Assembly (NCBI GenBank): GCA_900404475.1
Contig: OUQQ01000113.1
Span: 1-41,032 of the forward strand
Source: Spongospora subterranea
Lineage: Eukaryota > Endomyxa > Phytomyxea > Plasmodiophorida > Plasmodiophoridae
Direction of reading: 5' to 3'
DNA length: 41,032 nucleotides
Both the position numbers and the translations under genes were made by a program. The notes beneath the pieces were generated by a model, which was given only the letters and a program-made list of their open reading frames with translations, was not told the DNA's origin and did no database searches. Below, piece after piece: positions 31,924-40,533 of the stretch (its first letter is position 1; every line of letters starts with the position of its first letter).

Positions 31924-32600
31924 TCAAGAACCTAATGTATTTGGTATTGTTCCAATTGTCGATGGCAGACTGAGATCTGGCTCCCTTTCCGGTTGAACCA
32001 ACGTCAGGTTTTGGTCCGACCCCTCACAGTCGACGTACGACTTCACTTGTGGTTTCTGTTGGAATCTCGAAAGTGGTACGTACATGTGATGCTTTTGAAT
32101 ATTGGAGGACCTCCATGTTGTGCAGTTCAAGCTTGGCCTCAAATTTTTTCCATTAGTACATGGAATCACGGTAACCAGAGACAATATCTTTTGACTCGAT
32201 CAGGTTTGGATAACCATTAGGGCTGTTGTTCACTATAGAACATAACGAATTCCTGAGTCAACGAACCCGCGTCAGTTGCTTTGGTTGATACGATATTTTA
32301 ACATTTCCCACAAAGGAATTATTTAGGGATATTACGACAAGTTTTGAACTTGTTTCGCAGATTGACATTGTTTTGTCTGTCATAATCTCTGATTGAAAAG
32401 AGTCTGCCTCAAATTCGCAAGTTCTGCAATTGGCGATCACCTGCATTGCAACGAGCTGAGCTGTGGCCTCTTATGCCAATAACATTGCAGTGTGCTTGTA
32501 CAGAAGATCAGGAGGCTGCATGGTGATCAAACCAGCGTTATGGACCTTACAGAGTACATGAAGAATGGCAGTAATTGTTGTTGTCGTTGAATTCCCATAA
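31924..32600 (-). other. Possible minus-strand gene, exon structure unresolved
   Basis: Protein-like stretches: ANCRTCEFEADSFQSEIM and LVVISLNNSFVGNVKISYQP (32446-32270), WKKFEAKLELHNMEVLQYSK (about 32147-32090), and a frame ending NTLGS at 31924. The middle piece has a beta-sandwich look. Stops between the pieces would have to fall in introns; candidate GT-AG pairs exist but no single solution is compelling. Not recognised. Confidence 0.3.
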
Positions 32601-32854
32601 ATATGCTCTATAGGATATCTGAATCTGTCAATACTCAGCCACTTCATTCGCTGGGTGAGTCATTGCGCCGAGTTCCCTACGGCGAGTCGGGTACTGGATC
32701 GAGATTTGTTCGAAATTTAACTTGAATTTTCATAAGATATTTTTCTATTGCTGCCCACGAATTTAAGGCTAGTGGGTTTTCTAAGTGGATCGAGTACCAG
32801 ATTTCCCAGCGAAGGTTTGGTCATAGTATCTTATTTATAATTTAACCAAATCCG

Positions 32855-33720
32855 ATGAATATCCTCTGTAGTTTGGCGATAATCGCGAGCATTTACGGCC
32901 TATTGAACGAATGTGTCGCTTATCCAACGGGTGCTGCAATATGCGATGTCGCAGTGCAGAGCGAGATTGACCAAGTCGTCGCCGGGATGGGAGGTCGGTC
33001 GAAAAAACAACCTTGACTCGCCCTTCACGAAGTCAATATCTGTATGCTTCAGGTCCTTCCACCAATCTCACCAAGAAATTCAATATTTCATTCATCGATT
33101 TGCCGCTGAAACCAAGCCAGAGCATCACCGTTAAAGTATCTGCGAATATTCCCTCGTTCAAAGGTCGACCTAACCCCATTTGTTTTCGACACAATAGCCG
33201 ATTTTTCCCAATTTCCAGGTATTCTGCTTGTGGCGCGAACGTCCTGCCTTGAGAACACCGACGCCTCCGGTTCCTTTACCCAATACAGTTCCGACGGGGT
33301 TAACTTTGCCAATATCAAGAACAGTAATGTTTACGCCTTCAAGTCCTGTAATGGATCTCCATTTGGTCGAGTGACCCACACCAATGCCAACCGTAAAGCG
33401 TTCCCTGTGTATTTCAAATGGACGGCGCCGGCCACCGACACCCTCGTCTATTTCGACGTGATCGTCGTTGATTCCGCTCACAACGATTGGACGCAGGCGA
33501 GCGGATTTCCGGTCACGGTCGGGGCAGGAATTCCATCAAACACAACTCTGCCACATTGCTCTCGCGAAGAACAGGTCTATCCAATCGTTGAGCGAACCGA
33601 TCTGGCGATAAACCATAACCATGTTCACAGATCCTAGCTGAGAGTTCGGCACCGGCCCGGGGATTCACCACCTTCCCCTACGTTGTGTCGTCCATCCTGA
33701 TGGCTTTGCTGTTGTCATGA
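32855..33720 (+). CDS. Secreted Reeler-domain protein with a hydrophobic C-terminal tail, 231 aa
   Basis: Exons 32855-32993, 33053-33163, 33219-33574, 33631-33720; introns 59, 55 and 56 bp, every join in frame. Residues 1-about 22 (MNILCSLAIIASIYGLLNEC) are a signal peptide. The mature part opens AYPTGAAICDV and has GPSTNLTKKFNISFIDLPLK, FKGILLVARTSC, YAFKSCNGSPFGRVTHTNAN, FPVYFKWTAPATDTLVYFDV and IVVDSAHNDW. These are the signature blocks of the Reeler domain (YPxGA...C start, GFLLxAR, SC...VTHxN, WxAP, FxxxVV). The last exon encodes ILAESSAPARGF then TTFPYVVSSILMALLLS and stops immediately, which suits a GPI-attachment signal or a short membrane anchor. So it is probably displayed on the cell surface or in a wall. 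In animals Reeler domains occur in reelin, spondin and defence proteins. Confidence 0.85.
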
Positions 33721-33949
33721 TCATATTTTGATATTGCATTTACTGCCGAATTCCGATCAACCTACGAACTGGTTAAAAATAAAATGAACCCAGATACTGG
33801 TTTTCCACATCGTTCAGATTGAGTTCCGGCAATCGAATCATCCGACGAATCCCCAATTAACAACTCTAATTTCAGGGGAATTGGCCTTTGGTAAAAAAAA
33901 TGTTAAGATATTTGTTGGGCGCAAGAGATCGAATATCTACACATCGATC

Positions 33950-34541
33950 ATGGCCGAGAGCCAATCGCGGTCATCTGCGGGTTCGACGTTGGAGGATCGC
34001 ACGAAACGATCCCTCAATGGGATCAGGATCGTTCGAACAGCGGATAAGGTGATTTTCAAGGCGGACGCGACGGAGCTAAAGCGCATGTTGACGCCAAAAG
34101 ATAATGTCGGAAAACAACCCAATACCTGATCTGATCGATCGCCCCCCCAACACACCTCATACTTGGGTTCAGGTGGTTCCCGAACCGGTGGCGCTGATCT
34201 CGCAGCTCTACGCCGAGAGTCTACGCGACCTGGCGACGGCGGCGAACGACGGCGCGCCGGTATTCTGCGGCGGGATGGCGGTGCTGGCCGGGTTACCCGT
34301 CTATCAGGCGCCGTTCAAGGTGGCGCTACAGGCCCTGCAGGGGATCTTCGCCGTGGCCAAGCGGCGCGGGATCGGCCCCGTCGACGAGCGGGCGTTCGCC
34401 TGTTGGCAGTCGGTCTGCCTGAGGACGTTCGAGAAGCGCAGCGTGTCGATGTTGGTCGTGGACGCCGGCGCCGGGTCGGACGACGATCGGGAGCTGTTGC
34501 GGAAATACGGATATGATTGTCCAGATCATCAAGAACCGTAA
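33950..34541 (+). CDS. Two-exon gene, unknown 174-aa protein
   Basis: Exons 33950-34105 and 34173-34541; the 67-bp intron begins GTCGGAAAAC and ends GGGTTCAG. Without splicing the region looks like two overlapping frames (to 34129 and from 34104). The splice removes both anomalies and joins LKRMLTPKDN to VVPEPVALISQLY in phase 0. The N-terminus is Ser-rich, then GIRIVRTADKVIFKADATEL. The second exon is GC-rich and Ala-rich, helical (LRDLATAANDGAPVFCGGMA, FKVALQALQGIFAVAKRRGI, RTFEKRSVSMLVVDAGAG) and ends CPDHQEP. Not recognised; no signal peptide or membrane span. Confidence 0.7.
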
Positions 34542-34644
34542 TCGTCAATCCGTCGCCATCAACACGATCGTGCTAGTAGGAAGGTGTCGACAACCGACCA
34601 CTTTCCGATCAAATACAATGTCGTTCGTCAATGAACGAACGGGA

Positions 34645-35246
34645 TCATCGAACGCCATCGCTGTGACAATTGACGATTTCCATCTGTAGCGGTGGGCAAG
34701 CCGATAGGGGAACGGGTTTCCAACTCCTTGTGCCGGTTGTAAATGTGGAGAACTCGTCAACTGGACCCGCTAATCGCTCTGATATATGATATGGAGCGAT
34801 TGCCATTCGCTTCAACCCCTGATAGACGATGATGCGGATGGCCATTGAGTCGTCCCATCCGATCATTCTACCGTTTGTGGGTGCTGTGTGGGGTTCGCCA
34901 TAGATGGTCTGAGAATATCTGGGGCGAATCACATCGCCATCACGATCACCTGCAATACTCCCCCATTGCCGTCCGTTGGCTGCACATTCTGTGTCATTCC
35001 CTGCCGCGCGCGCCTTCATGAGTACGGTTGTGTCTGGACTCACCGTCTTTCAAACGCCCAGGACCGAACGGAACCACTTTCAATACAGTATTCCTTCCCA
35101 AGGTCCCGTTTTCGGGTAATTTCTTAAGTGGGAACACGATGAGTTTGTCGAGATCTCCTTGATGGGATAATCCGCTGAACAGATCAACTCGGAAACAAGA
35201 GCACAATCCGTTGCGATCGCGATCGTATTTATCGGTTAAAGCGATT
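34645..35246 (-). CDS. Conserved-looking protein of unknown family; start unresolved
   Basis: Two exons are supported: an upstream exon ending at 35044 (LIVFPLKKLPENGTLG ... VPFGPGRLKDG) and a downstream exon 34949-34645 (DRDGDVIRPRYSQTIYGEP ... LQMEIVNCHSDGVR). The intron 35043-34950 starts GTGAGT and ends TTGCAG. The upstream exon stays open through KYDRDRNGLCSCFRVDLFSG and on past 35247, so it overlaps the last codons of Mrt4 in another frame. No ATG is present in this frame below 35247. The first exon may therefore lie inside the Mrt4 locus, or translation starts at a non-ATG codon. The gene converges with the plus-strand gene ending at 34541. Function unknown. Confidence 0.6.
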
Positions 35247-36056
35247 TTATTGTTGTTGGTCCATCTGATAGGGCGTCAGCGACTGGAACTGGCCATCGGT
35301 CCACATGGCGGACGCGTCGATCCTGAACGTGGCGATCATCTGGCCGAATAGCTTAAGGAGGCGGCACTGCTCGGGCGTGAGCACATCGCCGATCGCACAG
35401 ATCTTGTGGTCGTGAACGAGCTCGACCACTCCTGTTCAACAAACACGATTTCAACCAAAAAACCGCCTCGTCAAATCGTTGAAAAAATCGTAAAACCAAA
35501 TGACCTTTGTTGAGTTTGGTATCGAGGCCGAGTTGGCGCAATGTCGGCTCCATTGAGAATGGGAAATCCAGTGGGCCCTGGTTGGCGATGAAGTCGATCG
35601 TGGACTCGAACCCGGCGCGGGCGAACTCGGCGACCTCGCCGGCGTCGAAGTAGGCGGTGACGTCCTCCAATGGGGAATCGGTGAACATAACGCCGCAATC
35701 GCCCTTCAGACAGCTCGACAGTTTGCACAGGTTGGGCTTGTACTCGTCGTCCGGCGTCCTTCCCAACGCCACGCCCACGATCTTGTTCTGAAAACGACGG
35801 AAAACGGATTTTCAACACACGATCAACGTCAGCGCGGTGATTCACGAACTTTTCCAAAGAAGAACTTGGACGTGGCCCAATCCGATCGCACCTTCTTCAT
35901 CAGGTTATTCCGCATATTCGCCACCTGAATAATGTAGATGAACCGATATCGGTCGACGCATTCGCGAATAGTGTCGATGTGGGCGGTTTTCGCCGGACGC
36001 GCCTTCTTCAGCGTTTTCGTCAGCGAGACGACTTTGGCGCGTTTCGATTTCGCCAT
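35247..36056 (-). CDS. MRT4: Mrt4, 60S ribosome assembly factor (uL10-like), 224 aa
   Basis: Exons (minus) 36056-35850, 35787-35505, 35431-35247; introns 62 and 73 bp. The frame is open to 36212, but homologues start MxKSKR, so ATG 36056 (MAKSKRAKVVSLTKTLKKAR) is chosen. Conserved blocks: RECVDRYRFIYIIQVANMRN, DWATSKFFFGKNKIVGVALG, SMEPTLRQLGLDTKLNKG, ICAIGDVLTPEQCRLLKLFG. Mrt4 is the nucle(ol)ar paralogue of ribosomal protein uL10 (P0): it occupies the stalk base on pre-60S particles and is later replaced by P0. As expected it lacks the acidic P-protein tail; it ends MDQQQ. It is transcribed away from Rrp45 across an 868-bp shared region. Confidence 0.95.
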
Positions 36057-36924
36057 CGCGAGCTGGTGTGGGTGTGGTTCGACGAGAAAAAAGGGTAGTC
36101 GGGCTGAAGGGGAAAAACGCTGCCGCTTGGCTACAGGGTCAGGGTTTTGCCGATACGCAGTCCGCACGGACTTACCAATCGACGCTGAGGATTTTGGACG
36201 CGCGTTTTTCAACTTTTACGTTGTCGATCGCTGATTTCGTGGAAACGGCCATTGATGGTTTGGTAATTGTTTTTGATCAGATATTCGATCGAATATTTGA
36301 TCAATATCGGGAACTGATAATTCCACGACCATTAATTTGATCAATTTTTCCAAGAACCAATGGCGATAATGATCCGATATTGAGCTGTGTTATCCGAACC
36401 ATTCTAGCGATTGATTGATATCGATCGAAATCAGCGCCATAAAACATGTTGTTGGGGGAGATTTACTTGGCCGATACATGGGACTTGGTGATCATATTTC
36501 AGACAATCAATGGCGCTATTCCGTTATCGGTCCGAGGAGAATCGTTGGGGGAACGAAATCGAGATTGGCGGTCGACAGTGACAGGGAGAGCTGAACAACA
36601 ATACGGTTGACCCCTCTTACGATCGACACAATATGACCTTCTTGCGCCAAATAAACGACCAACGACACAGTCTCAATCATTGATCAGGTTTCGTGTTTTA
36701 ATCGATCCCCCGTTCGGTTCAACAGGTCGATCATTGTATCGCCGTCACGATTATCGACACCTGGATATTATTGGGGCCGACTCCATATCGACCTAGTGAT
36801 TTGGGGTGTTCGGGTCCCCGAGTGGTAAATAAACAACAACGAAACAATTGTTGGTTTTCGGACGAAACTATCGATTGTCCGTGACGGGGCCCGATCGAGA
36901 CATTGGTAATCTCGGTGTAGCGCC
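36057..36924. promoter_or_regulatory. Bidirectional promoter region between MRT4 and RRP45
   Basis: 868 bp lie between the two start codons. The region is full of GATC, ATCGATC and CGATCG words, includes the palindrome at 36273-36304, and shows no other coding frame of note. Confidence 0.6.
36273..36304. promoter_or_regulatory. 32-bp near-perfect palindrome centred on CGATCG
   Basis: The core ATATTCGATCGAATAT (36281-36296) is a perfect 16-bp palindrome. Outward, TTGATCA pairs with TTGATCAA apart from one G/T mismatch at 36280/36297. It sits about 215 bp upstream of MRT4 and 620 bp upstream of RRP45, so a dimeric regulator acting on both genes is conceivable. Confidence 0.65.
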
Positions 36925-38167
36925 ATGGCCAATCCGGCACTGTCCAATATCGAGCGGGATTTCATCGTCAGCGCCCTGTCCGAGGCGCGCCCGGAGCGGA
37001 TTGATGGACGGCGCCCGTACGACCATCGATCGGTGGCGATCGCTTTCCCGTCAGCCTGGGGCGTGGCCGTCGCCCAGATTGGCCGAACGCGGGTTTTATC
37101 GCGCGTCTCGTGCGAGATGGTGATCCCTTCCCCGGATCGGCCCACCGAGGGCTCCATCCGCTTTTACGTCGACTGCCCCAAGGACAAACTGCTATCGTCC
37201 ACGATCGCGTCCACGATCGAGAAATGTGTTCGCAATTCCGGGGCGATCGATGTCGAGACGCTGTGCATTATCAGCGGCGTTCGTTCATGGGCTTTACGCG
37301 TCGATGTATTCGTTCTAGATCAGGTCGGTTTTGTTTTGAGTTTCTGATGTGGCGTTGCCGCTGAATCTCTCTCTCCAGTGCGGAAACGCCATCGATGCGG
37401 TATGCCTGGCGGTTCTGGCGTCGTTGCGCCATTTCCGACGCCCGGCGGTCACCGTGATCGGGACCGACCTCACCGTCCACCCCGAGTACGAACGACCGCC
37501 CGTCGCCCTGCAGCTGCACCACCTTCCGATATGCACCTCGTTCGCCGTCATCGGCGACAGGATCGTGGCCGACCCGTCCGACAAGGAGCATCGTGTGGCG
37601 GGATCCCATCTCACCATTGCCACCAACACCCGTAAACACGTCTGTCTGATGATGAAGTCGGGCGGGACGCCGATCACACAGGAACAGGTCACCGATTGCA
37701 TATCGATCGCGTGTCAGCGATCGGAATTCCTCACGGGCCTGATCAACGCCGAGATCGACGCCAACCTGACCGCGCGACGCGAACGACTGGAGAAGGGGGA
37801 CGCGATGGCGAAGACATTTTCGCCCGAGGTCCGATTGCCAATGCCATCCCGCGTCGCAACGAACCCCGTCGACGACGACGACGAATCCGAACAATCCGAC
37901 GATTCCCAGCCGGAGACGGCGGTTACGGGCTGCGATCACGATATGATGAATGTCGACGTCGAGAACGTCGTTGTTCCCGAGATCGTCGACGATGTTGTTC
38001 GATTGGCGCCCGACCCGGCCAGGACGATCGGATCGGAGACGGAAGAGAAGAGAACGACCACGACGAGCGATACCCCGATCGTGTCGTCGTTATCTCAGGC
38101 GATTCGCGATCCCGAATCCGTTGCCAGATTGGCGACGCGCAATCAGAAACGGAAAACCAAACGATGA
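36925..38167 (+). CDS. RRP45: Exosome core subunit Rrp45 (EXOSC9), 395 aa
   Basis: Exons 36925-37323 and 37379-38167, with a 55-bp intron. An RNase PH-fold ring subunit of the eukaryotic exosome, which degrades and trims RNA 3'-to-5' in nucleus and cytoplasm. Family blocks: ALSNIERDFIVSALSEARPE then RIDGRRPYDHRSVAIAF, IGRTRVLSRVSCEMVIPSPD, TEGSIRFYVDCPKD, VDVFVLDQCGNAIDAVCLAV, HFRRPAVTVIG, LHHLPICTSFAVIGDRIVAD, TRKHVCLMMKSGGTPITQEQ. The eukaryotic ring subunits of this type are catalytically inactive. The C-terminal 110 residues are an acidic, disordered tail (DDDDESEQSDD), a VVVPEIVDDVV segment and a final basic NQKRKTKR that may act as a nuclear signal; animal EXOSC9 has a comparable tail. 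Confidence 0.96.
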
Positions 38168-38236
38168 CAAATGAACGACGATCATTGTCCCAATCTCTGT
38201 TTCTGTGTTTTTGTTTTTGAATATCGTTTTCGGTGT

Positions 38237-38927
38237 TTATGAAACTAGTTTGACAATGGATCCGATGGCGATTCCGAACAGGTCCAGCGATCCCAATGCC
38301 CAGCCCAATATCGCCCCGAATATCGCCCCGATCACGGTATCGCCCAGATAGTGCCGCCCCGATACGACCCGCGCCAACACGATCGCCATCGCCCAGGCGC
38401 TGGCGCCCACGATCACCACGCCATCCCTGCCGACAAAAACCACTCAGTTTCCCGCAAAGACGACGACGACCTTTGATCGACCTGGGAAAGTGATCGATAA
38501 TGGTGACGAGCGCCAAACCCGCTCGCATCGAATGCCCCGATGGGAAGGAATACTGTTCGTGTTTATGGACGCGATGAGCAGCGGCGCCGGCGGAATCTGA
38601 CGCAGGACGCGCGCGACGAATTCGCGATTTGATGGCGATCTCGACCAGGAACCCGAGGGCGGAGCCGAGCAGGAGGCGGAACGGTAAGGCGCTGGGTGAG
38701 CCGGGGCCGAATAGGTTGACAATGATGGCGGCGGCGATCGGGCCACGACCGCCAGCGATCAGGAGAACGAGGACGGGGACGATGACGTAGCGGAGAAGGC
38801 GATAGGAACACCAGAGGATCAGGTCGAGACTGTTCCCGATCTGGTCGACCAGGGCGCGTCGCCGACGGAACCGCCCATGGATCAACGATGAGATCGCCTC
38901 GTCCGCCGTCACGATCCGATTCGCCAT
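38237..38927 (-). CDS. PAP2-family lipid phosphatase (PLPP6-like polyisoprenoid diphosphate phosphatase), 211 aa
   Basis: Exons 38927-38482 and 38426-38237; the 55-bp intron joins DHFPR to DGVVIVGASAW. The first ATG is 38927 (MANRIVTADEAISSLIHGR); an earlier open stretch begins at a TTG. All three PAP2 motifs are present: KSRIRRARP (C1), YSFPSGHSMRAG (C2) and SGRHYLGD (C3), with both catalytic histidines. Membrane helices: YVIVPVLVLLIAGG, IAAAIIVNLFG, LLLGSALGFLVEIAI, VIVGASAWAMAIVLARV, VIGAIFGAILGWALG. The short length and the YSFPSGH-x-x-RA context resemble PLPP6, which dephosphorylates presqualene and polyisoprenoid diphosphates at the ER. The substrate is inferred. The gene converges with RRP45 (stops 69 bp apart). 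Confidence 0.88.
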
Positions 38928-39173
38928 TAGACGCCAGACGATGATGGATTTGACCAAAAAATATCGTCGATGGGATCGGGCAGCGTCGCGATCGACGGCG
39001 ACGGCGGCGGAGGGAAGATATTTCAGAGGGAATATCCGGGATCGGTACCGATGTGGGGACGATGACGAACAGCAACGACGACGATGGTCGTGGGCGCGCT
39101 GGACGACCCGCTAAACCCAATCGTGTCGATTATATCGACACGAGACCGATCGATATCTCTCTTCCGCTATACC

Positions 39174-40478
39174 ATGGCGTCCTCAGCAGACGCCCCCGGA
39201 AACCGAATCGTTTCGATTTCCGGCGCGTTCCTTTGGAGCGCGCTCAGGTCGCCGTCGATGGGTATAAGAAGCTCAAGTTCGTCGTCGGTCGTCGCTGGGT
39301 TGTGTTTCGGGGGCGATCAATCAGCGTCGCGTTTGTGTTAGGAATCCGCGATATCACTCCACGACGTCGATCGGCGTCGCGTTGCTATCGGACGCGAATC
39401 TGTGCGATGCCGCCGCGACCTTGGCCGACGCCCGCGACGTCGCCCATGGCCAACGCGGACATGTCGATCGGGGACCGCCGAAGAACCCGTTCGCCCCGAT
39501 GGTGAACTGTCTGGGGAAAGCGTTGGCGGCGACGGCGTTGACCAAATTGACCTATTGTGAGTGGGCGCGACGATGATTATCGGGAAGATCACGTCGACGA
39601 TGTGGATCTGTAGATGAACGATACGATCGGTCAATCGGCGATCAACGAGGTGCTGGAGCGATCAGCGACGCTCTCGGGAACGTGTTCAATAACGGGGCGC
39701 CGTTGAACGTACACACGATATCGTCGGTGTCGTCGCCGGACCTGATCGCGCTCGTTTGTCATCACAGGCCGACGACCTTTGCGCGTTGTCGTTGGAGGAA
39801 CGGGCGCAGCAGTTGTTGGAAGCGGACATCGCGGTGGCGCTGGAGGCGAAACGGCAGAAACAGGAGGAGGTGAAATGTTTCGCAATTCTCCCGAAGGAAA
39901 CGGGTTTGTCAGTGGCGGTGCTGATAAATGTCGGTGGGGACAGGACGCGAAAGCGCAACGCGCGGCCAAGCTGAAGGAGGAGGCGGAGACCGGAACGCAA
40001 CAACAGGCCGAGAAGGAGACCGATAGCGACGAATCCGACAAACACGTCGACGAGGACGTCGACCTGAAGATCATCCAGCGAACGCTGTTCGATCACGTCC
40101 AGAACAACAAACACCGGAAAGTGGACGAAATGTTCTCCCAGGTAGAATCATTGTCGCCCCGGCGAGATCGTTTGAGAACGACGACCGATTGATTATCGGC
40201 CACCGTAGGGCGTCGACGTGAATCTGCGGGATCAGAACGGGAACACGGCGCTGCACATCGCGTGCCAGAATGGCGCCAAGAAGATGATCAAAACGTGTTT
40301 GAAACACGGGGCCGAGCTGAGTTCGCAGAATCGCCAGGGCCAGACCCCGATCCACTACTGTTTCGCGTACCAGTACGATAAGATCGCCGCCTTCCTCATA
40401 TCGAAGGGCGCCAACGATCTCATTGTCAACGAATACGGCCTGACGTGCTATGAGGGATTGAAACCCCCTGAAGTTTGA
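39174..40478 (+). CDS. Ankyrin-repeat protein with helical N-terminus, six exons
   Basis: Exons: 39174-39247 (donor uncertain; alternatives extend it to about 39300), 39342-39556, 39614-39708, 39768-39869, 39944-40141, 40209-40478. Introns are 57, 59, 74 and 67 bp after the first; the 39557 donor is a canonical GTGAGT. The N-terminal half is predicted helical: LLSDANLCDAAATLADARDV, PFAPMVNCLGKALAATALTK, YYERYDRSIG, ALGNVFNNGAPLN, LSLEERAQQLLEADIAVALE, then a charged coil (DAKAQRAAKLKEEAE). The C-terminus has ankyrin repeats: GVDVNLRDQNGNTALHIACQ, AELSSQNRQGQTPIHYCFAY and a final ISKGANDLIVNEYGLTCYEG. The NxxGLTCYEGL ending is common in ankyrin proteins of stramenopiles and related protists (recalled, not searched). 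Its role is probably as a scaffold; the partner is unknown. Confidence 0.82.
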
Positions 40479-40533
40479 CACCGAAACCGGATCGGGACCA
40501 CGATATCTGTGTTTGTGAAATAAACAGACGATA

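Noticed and set aside
34315..34548. Arg/Pro-rich minus-strand frames opposite the 34173-34541 exon
   Set aside because: GC-rich DNA keeps several frames open; the Arg/Pro/Ser composition and lack of pattern mark them as shadows. The same applies to most frames opposite 37-40 kb.
38237..38482. Unspliced continuation of the PAP2 frame after the PSGH motif
   Set aside because: It reads as basic low-complexity sequence and loses the SGRHYLGD catalytic motif, which the 55-bp intron restores.
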